From contig WELB01000317.1 in NCBI GenBank assembly GCA_009602725.1, positions 31,489-48,270 on the forward strand: 16,782 nucleotides of DNA. Direction: 5' to 3'. Each line of letters opens with the position of its first letter. Position 1 is the first letter of the stretch. This stretch comes from Spirogloea muscicola. Taxonomy: Eukaryota; Streptophyta; Zygnematophyceae; Spirogloeales; Spirogloeaceae. Positions 1 through 10,252 of this stretch are shown one piece after another. The position numbers were made by a program, and so were the translations under genes. The notes below the pieces were generated by a model that worked only from the letters and a program-made list of their open reading frames with translations, did no database searches and was not told where the DNA came from.

Positions 1-1
1 C

Positions 2-2360
2 GCAGTCCCAGCGGCCTCGCCCGGCGCGGCGGCGCATACCGAAGGCGGCGGCGGCGGGGACGGCAGCGCGCTGCCGGCGGAGGCGCTGCTGGGCGCGGAC
101 TTCTACCGCCTCCTGGGCGTGCCGGTGTCGGCCGGCGCCGCCGAGATCCGCGCCGCCTACCGCGCCCTGCAGAAGAAGCACCACCCGGACGTCGCGGGCG
201 AGGAGGTGCGGGCCGGACGAGAAGCCAGTGGTCAAATTTTGGATAGAGCTCCGAATTGGGGGTCAAGAGTTCGAATCTCTCCAAGCACGTCGGCAATCGG
301 GCCTGATTCGCCTGACCCAGCAAAGCCTTGATGGGTGCCCACGTCGGCTAAGCCACGGTCTTGAGCAGCAGGCTGCTGGCTCCTCCCTCTCCTCTGCAGG
401 GCCACCGCATGGCGACGCTGCTGAACCAGGCGTACGACACGCTCATGGACGAGCGGCGGCGCGCGGCGTACGACGGCCAGTGGCACCGCGCCGCCGTCGC
501 CGGCTTCGTCGGCTTCACCGGCAAGCCGCTGAGCGCCTGGAACGGCCCGGCCTGGCCGCAGGGCATATTCGTCGAGGAGACTGTCTGCATCGGTGAGCGA
601 CGGCTCGTGCCCAGGCCCACCAAGCCCCTGTCAAACGGCCAGGCTTCCGGCTCCTCTGATCGTCTGGCCCCATTACCACTGGTGGCGCCGCCGTTGGCTC
701 CTGGCGCAGGGTGCAAGGCGTGCTATTTCGTGGCGCCCAACACCTTTGCCATGAACGAGAATACTGGCAGCGCGCATGTCAAGGTGCAGTGGGGCGACCA
801 CGAGAGCAAGATCAAGGTGAGCTTGGCCTGTAGGACGAGAGCCGCCTTTGCGTTGCCAGCACAACCATACGAACGGGACTCTCAGGTGCATCAGACGTAA
901 GAGGTCATGAGCTGTTGTTGCTTGCAATTGTAAACTTGGAAGCATTCACTTTGTGCGTGCACTGTCTGACTTGTTGCTTGTCTGGTTTTGCACTGAGCCA
1001 CCTTCAGACAGCCAAAGAGGCGTGCCCGGTTGACTGCATACATTTGGTTTCCACGGACGACCTCCCCGCACTCGAGTTCCTGATGCAGCCGCGGCAGCGG
1101 CAAAGCAACGGCGTGTGCGGCGGCGGGTGGGAGCGCCCGGGCGCCCGCAATGTCTTCGCCGCTGCGCAGCAGCTCAAGCGCAAGCTTACGGAGCAGGAGG
1201 AGCAGGGTGCTCGCGCTGGCACTGGTACTGGGCTATGTACTCACGCTTTGAACAATTCTCAGTAGCTTATTATCAGCTTCAAGTGAAACAGGTTTGGTGC
1301 TCTTGACTGCTCAATTGATGTCGCTTCGCCTTCTCCACTTGATCATTGCACCACTCGTTCAGCTGGGACTGGTAACTCCGGCTGCCATGCCAGGCGGCGA
1401 GCCGAGGGAGGAGACGACGGCGCAGCGGGCTGCGCGGGAGGCTGCCGACCGGGCCCTCCGGCGGGGCCCCTTGTCCTGGATGTGGGCGTGGGCAGCCGGC
1501 AATGATGCCAGCTATGGTAGGAGCCAGGCACGGAAGAAGGGGGAGGCCCCCTCGCAGCAGCTCTTTGGCTGGGCCAGCCGCTTGCAGCTCATCCAGTACA
1601 GTGTCCAGCCCGGCGACGTCGCCAAGGCGAGCCAACAGACCAGCGACTTTAGTAATTGTTCGAAAATTTGAGCAATGTGGATCCAGCACCTAAGACTAGC
1701 CAAGACCTTGTCCACCTTCAGATTGCACAGAGTTGCCGCTTGCCAGTGATTCAGTGGTTGAGAAGCAGGATAGCATAAGCTGTTCACCGAGATCATCTGA
1801 TGTATATGCCACTACTTTCTTTGACATTGCTTTGTTCCCGTGCCCCAACAAAGAGTCAGGCAGTGGTCATTCTGGCAATCTTGCAGAAGCTTTATCAGCA
1901 TGTGCATCCCCGCTGTGTCTCGTTGTTGCAGGTCGTGGCTTTTGTTCAGGAGTGGGCGACAATGTGGGCATCGTCCAGCGAGCTCCCACTGCCGTACCCA
2001 TTCCGCACAGACTTCCTCCCGCAGGGCGTGGAGCTGACATTCATCACAATGGCACATGGGTCGACGTCAAGCCTGGGCTCGCTGCAGATCGCTGTGGAGC
2101 CTGTGCCTGTAGACGCGCGGCACGCGCCGTACTCGTCCATCAGCCAGTGCCTGCCCACTGTCGAGGATATTCTCGAGGAGTCCGACTCAGAGGACAATGA
2201 CCTGGCCATGGAGAGGTCATGGGCACTGAGCGTCGTGCGGAAGGGTGTGGCCGGGGATCGCTCCATTCCTGGCGAGGGCCGCGTCCTCCAGCACCTCAGG
2301 GATGCACTGGCACGTCGGGACAACGCCGTTGGCTATGAGGCCTACCATCTGGCGCGCTGA
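2..2360 (+). CDS. DnaJ (J-domain) / [4Fe-4S] ferredoxin fusion protein, 5' partial
   Basis: Exons read as 2-205, 400-592, 710-816, 1008-1206, 1394-1626 and 1932-2360. They join in one frame (455 codons with stop TGA), open to the window edge with no start Met, so the N-terminus and any transit peptide are missing. Exon 1 encodes a J-domain (ADFYRLLGV, then AAYRALQKKHHPD with the HPD signature) that exon 2 completes (LLNQAYDTLMDERRRAAYD). Exons 2-4 encode a bacterial-type ferredoxin domain: CIGCKAC, with the first Cys just before intron 2, and later EACPVDC in exon 4. This matches the CxxCxxC...CxxxC layout of a 4Fe-4S site. The same order is known in chloroplast CDJ3/4/5 (Chlamydomonas) and DJC76/77/82 (Arabidopsis), thought to link redox state to stromal HSP70. 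The C-terminal exon (VAFVQEWATMW...ELPLPYPFRTD...ARRDNAVGYEAYHLAR) resembles the conserved tail only in general character. Plastid location is inferred from the family. The exon 5/6 junction is the least certain part. Confidence 0.85.
225..285 (+). repeat. tRNA-like remnant (possible SINE head) in intron 1 of the DnaJ-ferredoxin gene
   Basis: Inside intron 1 (206-399) the stretch TTGGATAGAGCTCCG (about 237-251) reads like the second half of a tRNA D-arm running into an anticodon stem. GGTCAAGAGTTCGAATCTCT (261-280) reads like a variable loop plus T-arm. The T-loop TTCGAAT (270-276) is flanked by AGAG/CTCT, and GTTCGAATC fits the pol III B-box consensus GWTCRANNC. The anticodon arm is too short (CTCCG then AATT then GGGGG) and no matching acceptor stem is seen. 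It is therefore not a working tRNA; a decayed tRNA or a tRNA-derived SINE is more likely. Confidence 0.45.
1627..1931 (+). other. probable GC-AG intron 5 of the DnaJ-ferredoxin gene
   Basis: Exon 5 stays open to about 1670 in its own frame. The final exon starts after TTGCAG at 1931 in codon phase 0. The only well-placed donor giving phase 0 is CCAAG|GCGAGC at 1626/1627, a GC donor. Joining there gives QPGDVAK followed by VVAFVQEW. The obvious GT donor at 1517 (ATG|GTAGGA) leaves phase 1 and does not match the acceptors at 1932 or 1950, both phase 0. Confidence 0.5.
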
Positions 2361-5300
2361 TGTTGCCCTGGCAGCTTCCTGTGCGTGCAATTTGTCCGGT
2401 GAATCAAAACTCGACCAGATTGGTAGGTCACATAGCTTGTTAGGCACTTAGCAAGACGTACTTAAGGCACTTACTAAGCCAGCTAGGATATGTACAGACA
2501 AAAGGAGCTCACCATTTGTCGAGCACTAGCGAGTATGGCATTTACCAAGTATTGCATGATCATTAGCAGCTTGCTACAAGTTCTAGGCTGCACCTAGCAG
2601 TACATACCACGTACATCTGTATAGACAGTAATAGACGACATGAGAGAATCTAAAGAAGCTTGGGTGTTGCAGCCCAATGCTGATGAGTGGGTGACTCACA
2701 TAAGACTCGCATGCAAGTATTAGACCTGCTTGACTTGAGGTCTCTTACTTGGCCAGCATTGACCAGCTTCGTTACAGTTCTTGGCACCTCTTTATGATTT
2801 GGAAGAGTACTATGGTGATGAGTGCTTGCATGCTTCACTCACTTCACACCATTTCACTCAAAGAATGATGTCCTCGTTCCTGCACTGCACTCGAGACCTT
2901 CTTTACAGTTGACTTGTTGACCTCCTCTTTAAGTGACTTATGTCAATGGGCTTTACATCTTCAAGTAGTCTGGAGGTGGGCCTTGCAGTCATCTCGACCT
3001 GCTCTGCTGGTACAAGTTCCTCACCTTCTGCAAGTGATCAGTAGTGGAGCCCATCAGCATCTTCTGTGATGAGCTCGTGACTGGGATTGGGGGTGTATTT
3101 CAGGTTACAACCAAGTGCACTGCTATGCCACTACGTCCACGAACTAGGACAATTCTTGCACTGTGGTAGACACTCGGCTTTTACTTATACGATTATTAAT
3201 GGAGAGCTGCTAAATAGATAGTAGTCTTTGGCTTTTCTTACGAGCTTGCATCTAGCTGCCCTGCAACATCGTCAATCCGTGGTAGCTCGGTCGCAGAAGG
3301 TACAGCTACAGCCGTAAATCGTCAGCTCGTTTTTGTCCTCTATCACTGAGCACTTTGTAAAGCGTTCTCACTTTCCCTCATTATTGGTATCCTGCACAGA
3401 AGAGCATAGAAAGCTTGAGCAATATCAGCAGCAGATGGACCGTTTAAAAAGAATACTAATGCATTCATTTTCATTCGTGCATTCGTGCATTCACTTTTGA
3501 TATATCTATCTGTACCGTTGCTGAATTAATGATCTTATTTCTTGAGGTATGGTGCAAGGGGCGTACATCAAATGTGTCTCTCTTTACGTCCACGATTGAC
3601 GTCCACGTCCACTGTAATCTATAAGCAGGATGTGATGGCAGGAATCGTTGCTTCTTGTGCAGAAGCATGTGAGCAGGGCTTCAAAGAAAGCAAGCAACCG
3701 CACCAATATAATCAGAGGCATCAGAGAGGTCATTCTGCCGGAGTATGCTGATGAGCAAGACCAGACTATGCGCAAAACGTCGAGGAGGTGGATGCTACTT
3801 AGTGGGCTCACTCGCGTTTCGACAAATTTGTGCTCAATGACTGCACCGCCAGTAACAAACGCCAGGCAGTGTGGGCCCAGGTTCGCAGCTGTTTGTCCTC
3901 ACCTGCTTAGGGGCCTTGCCAGTCATGATGGACCCCTTGATGCTGTCCATACGTGGCTGTCTCATGAACCTTCATGCTCTCTTCATAAGCTGTCATGGAG
4001 CTCATAATGAAGTAATTCAGCTGCCTACTATTGGCATTGAGTACAAAGCAGGCAACCTAGAAGCACGTGCCAAGACCAATCTGAAGGTCATGGCCAACAG
4101 TGCAGAATAACTTTGAGAGCGTCGCTTTAGTGGTAGTATGCGAGAGAATCTCCCAACGTCTGGTGCTCATGCCTGACTGTCCACCCTATTACCGACTATG
4201 TGGGGAGGTTCCATTGAGCTGAAAACACCTATGCTGTAGGCTATCTGCTGTAGGATTCTCTTATTTACTTTAGGCTCCAATGCAGTGGTGACCTTTTTCG
4301 CCTTCAGAGGTCCTCAGCAAGCCGCGAGCCATGTTACGGACTCGTATAGGCGAGCATGATTTGCAGCTTTGTAGTTCTGCGTGTCGCCTGCATGATCCAG
4401 AGTCTGAGTTTGTTTGGGGGGACACGTGGGCAGCGGCAGGGGGGCTGCTCCTCTTCGTTAGAGCTGCCTATTTGGCGACTCTTACTACCTGGCTGCTATC
4501 ATGATGACTCGTCTATCGCTGCTACGTAGGAAGATGCACGGCCTGGATCCATTGCGCGCTTCAGACGCGCTATGCGGTATGGGTGTGCGCGCTTAGTGTG
4601 CTGGGAAGTGACTCTACATATAGCTGCGCAGTTGTGGCCAACTCCTTGAAGTTCAGAATTCACCTCCATAGCACCATTTTGTCCCTGGACTTCCAAAGTC
4701 ATCTCCAAAGTACCATTCTGTCGCCCAAATCTGCCTATAGCATGCACTGCGCACAGGCTGCTGGAGCGGCAGTGGCGCTGCATGCAGAATGAGCTACCTG
4801 AGACCTCATCAGATTACAAATTCACGCGCTGATACCTTGTGCCATCTTTGTATCGCTCCCAACACTCTGCTTTACTGTGGCTGAGTGGCGCTGCTGGCAG
4901 AGGCAGAAAAGGACCGAGCAAGGCAGCTGCCTACACTGATCCTCGATGGTCGGCTACCTAAAATGACAGTACTGAAATGTTTGATTTTGGAGTGAAATTT
5001 GGGAACACTTTAGGCTGCAACGTGCGCCACCTATCCATTAGTAAAGAAGATAGTGTGTATAATGTGATGGAGTATTAGTGCTGCCAGGATGTTCTTTCGT
5101 GAACTCCACAGCCCTCTTTTGGAAGCGTCTTCTCTTCTCATAATGCTTTAAGAGACAGTGGCTACACACCCTTGAACTATGTTCCACTTTCCAGCACCCT
5201 AGGCTCAGAAGGAATCACCCAAGGCACTTCTGCTGAGAGCCTTAAGAGCTTACCAAGTGTCCACGATAGTACTTGCAGCACGTACGCCAATCACAGCAGA

Positions 5301-5499
5301 TGCAAATACCACTTTCACGGTTTGCAAGTGCAGCACAAACTGTTTCTGGCTATCGTGCACAGGATCTGTATCGTTCTGCTACGACGTCAGTCCCTCAGGC
5401 CAAAGCTTGCCGTCCTTGCTGAAAGCTGCAAGGCAAGGTGCATACCTGTCCTACTTCCAAATATGCATCATTCATGCTACAGCATACATGAGTAGTTGC
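2361..5499. other. intergenic region between convergent genes; no gene recognised
   Basis: This 3.1-kb stretch is visibly richer in A and T than its neighbours. It contains only short ORFs on both strands with no recognisable domain. It should hold the 3' UTRs of both flanking genes. TGTAA, the usual poly(A) signal of chlorophyte algae, occurs at 3356-3360 on the plus strand (about 1 kb after the DnaJ stop) and on the minus strand at 4814-4818 (about 690 bp after the HSP70 stop). Either could be used, but both are far away and a 5-mer occurs by chance. A short repeated motif, GGCACTTA followed by two variable bases and AAG, occurs near 2443 and 2466. The short plus-strand ORF ending at 4110 (YKAGNLEARAKTNLKVMANSAE region) might be a gene remnant but is unsupported. 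Confidence 0.5.
4644..4721 (-). repeat. two tandem 39-bp units, possibly from a repeat-coding sequence
   Basis: Positions 4644-4682 and 4683-4721 align end to end without gaps, with 29 of 39 bases identical by hand count. Read on the minus strand in one open frame (ORF 4499-4783), each unit encodes 13 residues: QNGTLEMTLEVQG and QNGAMEVNSELQG. The unit length is a multiple of three and the differences keep the frame open, so this could be a fragment of a repeat protein or a chance tandem duplication. No protein family is recognised. Confidence 0.55.
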
Positions 5500-8273
5500 T
5501 TAGTCCACCTCCTCGATGGTCGGACCACCATCCCCACCAGGCTTCGCACCTCCGTCGCCCATGTCAGGCGCCTGTGGCCCGCCACCAGCACCTCCATACA
5601 TCTTGGTGATGATGGGATTTGCAATGTTCTCGACCTGCCTCTGCTGGTCTTCAAACTCCTCAACGTCTGCCAGCTGGTTTCTTTCAAGCCAGTTTAGCGC
5701 CTCCTGTAATCGAAGTGTCAGGAGGATGGGTGTGTGTATGTTAGTGTGAGCTTATAGCTACTCTCAAGCAAAGTCAACAACTTAATTGATCGTGAAACAG
5801 AGTCGTCTTGTGAAGTCGACCCACGAGGAAGCCTATGAGCATGGGCAGCTGCACTGACTTGGATGGCATTCTCTATCCTCTCTCTGTCCGAAGAGTCCAT
5901 CTTGCCAGCCACATTCTCGTCTCGAAGGGTGTTGCGCAGATTGTAAACATAGTTTTCTAGCTGATTCTTGGCCTCCACCTTCTTGCGCGCTTCAGCATCT
6001 TCCTCTTGGTACTTCTCAGCATCCTGCACGTGAAGGTCATAGAGACAGTCATGCACTTGATTGTGCATATGAGTACAACTTTGCGGCCGAGAGAGAGAGG
6101 CAAGGTACCTGCACCATCTTCTCTATTTCATCCTTGCTCAAACGCCCCTTCTCATTCGTGATGGTGATCATGCTCTTCTTCCCAGTGGTTCGATCCTCCG
6201 CAGAGACATTTAAGATGCCATTAGCGTCAATATCGAATGTCACGTTTATTTGCGGAACCCCTCTTGGTGCTGGAGGGATGCCTGACAGCTCAAATTTGCC
6301 AAGGAGGTTGTTGTTTGCAGTTCTGGCCCTTTCTCCCTCATAGACCTGCACATTCAAGTCGATGACCATTGTATGCATGAGCAGCCAAAGGGTTGCAGAT
6401 CAGCAAGTTAGGATGCACGTGAGCAGGAAAGAAGATTAGGTGCATATACTGCTCAACCAACAGTGCCATACCTGGATGAGCACTCCCGGTTGGTTGTCCG
6501 AGTATGTGGAGAAGGTCTGCTCCTTCTTGGTGGGGATTGTTGTGTTGCGAGGAATGAGAGTGGTCATGACTCCTCCGGCAGTTTCGAGGCCCAGGCTGAG
6601 GGGCGCCACATCCAGCAGCAGGAGGTCCTGCACCTTCTGGCCACCCTCGCCAGTCAAGATGGCTGCCTGGACGGCTGCGCCATATGCAACTGCCTCATCG
6701 GGGTTGATGCTCTTGCACAGCTCCTTGCCTGAAGTCCTTACCAAAAGCCGTCAGCTGTGGAATGTCGGTAAGGAAAAGCTGGACATACTGTCTAGACGAA
6801 TTCTTCAGGAGTGCCTGCAAGGTGAGGCCCTCACCATGGAAGAAGTCGGAGAGCATTTGTTGAATCTTGGGAATGCGTGAATCTTGGGAATGCGAATCCT
6901 CCCACAAGCACAACCTCAGCAATCTGCTTCTTGTCAAGCTTGGCATCACGAAGGACCTTCTCGACAGGGTCCATGCACTTGCGGAAGAGGTCCATGCATA
7001 GCTCTTCAAAACGAGCTCGGGTGATGGTCGTGTGGTAATCAACGCCCTCGAATAGTGAATCGACCTGCAAAATGCTGCATACTTGAGATTTGGTCGATGG
7101 ATACATCAAGATTCCTCATCTCTCGCTTGAACCTAGTCATTCTGTCCACACATTGCCCATAAATGATGCATCCCTGTATCTATTGTCATATATCGACTTA
7201 TATGCCATGATCACATATTCCACCTCTTACCTCAATAGTTGTTTGAGTTGTAAATGACAGCTGCCGCTTGGCACGTTCGCAAGCATTCTTCAGGCGGCGT
7301 ATGGCACGGGCATTGTTGCTGATGTCCTTGTTGTACTTTCTGCGGAAGTCTTGGACGCAGTAATTGACCAGGCGGTTATCAAAGTCCTCCCCTCCCAAAT
7401 GAGTGTCACCAGCGGTTGCTTTGACCTCGAATATCCCCTCCTCAATAGCAAGCAGGGAGACATCAAAGGTGCCACCTCCAAGGTCAAATATCAGAATGTG
7501 ATTTTCTCCCTGCTTAGTGCCCTTCTTGTCCAGGCCATATGCAATTGCTGCTGCAGTCGGCTCGTTAATCATGCGTATCACGTTCAGCCCGGCTATGGTG
7601 CCAGCGTCTTTCGTGGCCTGGCGCTGCGAGTCATTGAAGTATGCTGGCACTGTGATGACGGCATTCTTCACCACCCTGCCCAAGAAAGCGTCTGATATTT
7701 CCTTCATCTTTCCCAAGACCATTGCTGATATCTCCTCGGGGGTGAAACGCTTGATTTCACCTTTGTACTTGACCTCTATCAAGGGCTTGTCGCCAGGTCC
7801 TTGGACCACATTGAATGGCCACAATTTGATATCTCGCTGTACAATCGGGTCTGAGAACTTTCGGCCAATCATACGCTTGACATCGTACACTGCACACATG
7901 ACCATTGCAACGAGCATGCTGACCCAATAACGAGCATGATTAGCCAATCAACTGGAAGCTTCCACAATGCAGCGGACATGGCTGTCGATCAATTCATGAA
8001 AGGATTTTGGACTGATGCCATGACAAATTTTCTGCGAGGCCATGCCATGCATGGAGAGCAACCTGTGTTCTCGGGGTTGAGGGCAGCCTGATTCTTGGCG
8101 GCGTCGCCAACCAGGCGTTCGGTGTCGGTGAAGGCCACGAAGGACGGCGTGGTGCGGTTGCCTTGCTCGTTCGGAATGATCTCGACGCGGTCATTCTGCC
8201 AGACACCAACGCAGCTGTACGTGGTGCCGAGATCGATGCCGACTGCAGGGCCGTCGATTGTTTTGGTCGACAT
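5500..8273 (-). CDS. HSP70: cytosolic HSP70 chaperone, seven exons, frame broken in exon 3 as written
   Basis: Exons in transcription order: 8273-8063, 7889-7231, 7064-6835, 6728-6472, 6345-6109, 6023-5859, 5703-5500. All introns are GT-AG with matching phases. The start is [20 protein letters not shown]; the phosphate motif GIDLGTTYS and [14 protein letters not shown] are intact, the substrate-binding domain is present ([19 protein letters not shown]), and the tail is GP-rich ending TIEEVD, the cytosolic TPR-binding signature. ATP-driven folding of client proteins with J-domain partners is the family role. Exon 3 holds 22 bases where nine should encode Ser-Thr-Arg in VLVGGSTRIPK, a net +13. 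Read literally, the product runs off frame after residue 346 and stops at about residue 377, within the ATPase domain. Without the extra 13 bases the gene encodes 649 residues, the normal HSP70 length. It could be a recent pseudogene, a null allele or a sequence error. The GC-rich 5' UTR is open in frame upstream, but homology places the start at 8273. Confidence 0.93.
6861..6894 (-). repeat. perfect 17-bp tandem duplication in HSP70 exon 3
   Basis: TGAATCTTGGGAATGCG occurs at 6861-6877 and again immediately at 6878-6894 with no mismatch. On the coding strand it falls between VLVGG and IPKIQQML, where HSP70s have Ser-Thr-Arg. Removing one unit leaves four bases too few for STR, so a 4-bp loss together with the 17-bp gain explains the net +13 shift. 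Confidence 0.9.
7954..8001 (-). promoter_or_regulatory. two heat-shock-element-like palindromes in HSP70 intron 1
   Basis: Within intron 1 (7890-8062), GGAAGCTTCC at 7954-7963 fits nGAAnnTTCn and ATTCATGAAA at 7992-8001 fits nTTCnnGAAn. Each has two inverted nGAAn units, while strong heat-shock elements usually have three or more. Their place in the first intron of a heat-shock gene is suggestive, but both may be chance palindromes. Confidence 0.25.
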
Positions 8274-9631
8274 GGAGGCGTCGCGGCGTCGTCGGCCAAG
8301 GCCAGGCAGGCGTAACAGGGTCCGACGCTGCCAGCAGCAGCAAGACAAGCCGGCGAGGGGCTGCAGGCGGGGCAGCGGGGGGGCAACCTGGAGCGGCGGT
8401 AGAGGCGCGGCGTCGGGGGGAGGGGGCGAGGAAGCGGGGGCCGACCTCTGGGCCGCCTGGCTCGAGGCCCAGCCGGGCCGTGCTCGCCGGCGGCGGCCAT
8501 GGCGGCCACGGCGTCGACAGCTTCCAGAGGGATCGCGCGAGCGACTGCCCTCCCTCCCCCACCCTCCTCCCCTCCCCTCGCAGGGGAGACTCTCTCCCCA
8601 CATCCAAATCACGCCATTGCGGCGGACCATCCCCTTCCAGGCGCTGGGCTCTTCCCCCGCCTGCCTAGAGTCCTCCCCCCCCCGCCCCCTTGGCCATGCG
8701 GAGGTGCCATGCAGCGGCGGCGAGCCGACGTCGACAGTGGCGGACCTCCTGCCACCATGGCTATGGCGGCGGGCACCGTTAGGTGGATGACGGGCGTCAT
8801 AGTGCAGCGTGGTTGGAAGCACGTGTTGTTGCTATTCATGTCTGGCTAGACGTGCATAGCTGCAGCTTGGCTTCTAGCGGCCTAGCAGCGTGCCGTAGCT
8901 TGGTCTTGACCTTGATCAGGAAGAGTACCCCCATAATGGATCAAGTCACACCAGGCATATATATGTCGAGCCAGGTCAGCTTTCCTGTTGACAAGCATAA
9001 GCCACCAATGGGATATTGGCACGACAAGGGGCAAGCACATACTGGCACATTGGGCCGACTCACAGCGAAACTGCGACAAGCAATCAGGTCTTCACCACGA
9101 GGAGCCCCCACAAGGTCGCCTAGGTCGCAATTTAATGCAGCAGCTCTATGGCGTCTAGCGCCCCGAGTCCATTTTGGCCCCTTGTTCCGTTGGACGAAGC
9201 GGACCAACTTCCCCATGCGCCCGCCTGGTGAGGTGGTTAGACCATCCAAGCATACATGAAGCCGCCTTATTCACGTTACAGACTTTCAGCCATGTACCAT
9301 CCTTAGAAAGAATCTGTTACAATTTATCGAGGGCACAGACATCAAGTTGAAAAAAGTCAGATCAGATCATGACCTTCGCAGAATGGAGGTCTGGACACTT
9401 GAAGCTCCCGAGGGCAACACCATTATGTATTACTATGCCCGTTGCTGGGGTTTCTTATCGCTCAATGCAACGGTGCCTGTGGTCATAGCCAGTCTCTCAG
9501 ACGACTCACATCGTCGCCTTTCCCACGCGCTCGTCTTCCTCGGTCCAGCAAATGTCCTGGTCGAAGGGTGGCCTGACCTCGCGCGCCAGCAAGGAGGTAG
9601 GCAGGCCGGTTGCAAAACACGACATAAAAAG
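8274..9631. other. HSP70 upstream region (5' UTR and presumed promoter); no gene recognised
   Basis: Positions 8274-8850 are very GC-rich with C and G runs and probably hold the 5' UTR and proximal promoter of the minus-strand HSP70. The sequence then becomes more balanced. A TATA-like CATATATATG lies at 8956-8965, nearly 700 bp from the start codon, so its role is doubtful. No clear three-unit heat-shock element was found here. From 9300 to 9631 there is unique-looking sequence with no recognised coding content, up to the point where similarity to the LINE begins. Confidence 0.4.
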
Positions 9632-10087
9632 CTGGCCAGAGCCAGAGGCAGCAGCGAGGGCTCTGCCGGCACGAAGGTGCAGCGCGCGGGCCGTAGACCT
9701 CTGCAGCGAGACGGCCAGGTGCATGCGGTACACTTGCGCCAGCGACCCGACTGCAGGAAAGTCTACCGGCTCCCCATGGATGCGACAGGCGATGGTGTGG
9801 CGGGCGAGCTAGGTGAGCAGCTCGAGCCACCGAGCCCCCAGCGCCCCATGGGTGTCAATGCCAACGGGAAGAACTCGTCTTCCCTCGGATGGTCGGCGTA
9901 CTTGACCTCTTTAGCCCGAGCGGCGCAGGCGACCGCATGCCCAGCCGTGGTGGCACATTGGGCTGGGTGTGAGCGGTCGTATGCGTCGGTGGTCACCACG
10001 TCCCGGAGAAGACGTGGCCGGCCGGCCTATGGGGTGGCCACCAGGTCTACGCGACGGGCGTGGAGACCGTCGGCCCTATCCAGGAGC

Positions 10088-10252
10088 CCAGCATCTCTGA
10101 TCTGCGGCTGCTTAGCAGGGGTTACTGAGTGTCTCGTAGCAGCTTTGTTTCTGTTACTTAGCGCTTCCCCTGGCCCCCTTCTCGTACTCTGTTCATTCTT
10201 TTTCGGGCTGGTTGTTCCAGCCCCTATTCTCAATGGGCGAGCACTTTCTTCT
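10088..10252 (+). mobile_element. short LINE-tail element A, inserted antisense in the endonuclease region of LINE copy 1
   Basis: About 165 bp matching the last codons and 3' UTR of the LINE: from CCAGCATCTCTGATC through the hairpin GGGCTGG/TTGTT/CCAGCCC to AATGGGCGAGCACTTTCTTCT. It is flanked by ATCCAGGAGC (10078-10087) and ATCCTGGAGC (10253-10262), a near-perfect 10-bp target-site duplication. LINE copy 2 has the same endonuclease sequence uninterrupted near 12780-12797, which serves as the empty site. It is oriented opposite to its host LINE. The exact 5' border is ambiguous by up to 5 bp because GGAGC is shared with the target. Confidence 0.85.

Noticed and set aside
225-285. Functional tRNA gene in intron 1
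   Set aside because: The anticodon arm is too short and no acceptor stem pairs; kept only as a tRNA-like remnant.
1517-1931. Standard GT donor at 1517 for the last intron of the DnaJ gene
   Set aside because: It leaves codon phase 1, whereas the usable acceptors before the last exon require phase 0.
3542-4110. Short plus-strand ORFs that might form a small multi-exon gene
   Set aside because: Some splice-like sites exist (ATTCAG near 4020, CAG|GTTCGC near 3880), but no join gives a recognisable or convincingly long protein.
5172-5697. Plus-strand ORFs with a cysteine-rich stretch (CKCSTNC)
   Set aside because: They overlap the HSP70 last exon in antisense, have no family match, and show no promoter or splice support.
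7989-8822. 277-codon minus-strand ORF extending HSP70 exon 1 upstream by about 183 residues
   Set aside because: The upstream part is low-complexity Arg/Pro/Gly translation of a GC-rich 5' UTR. The family start at [16 protein letters not shown] (8273) is clear and the protein ends in the cytosolic EEVD, so no targeting extension is expected.
8956-8965. TATA box for HSP70
   Set aside because: CATATATATG is nearly 700 bp from the start codon with no other support; noted only in the region description.
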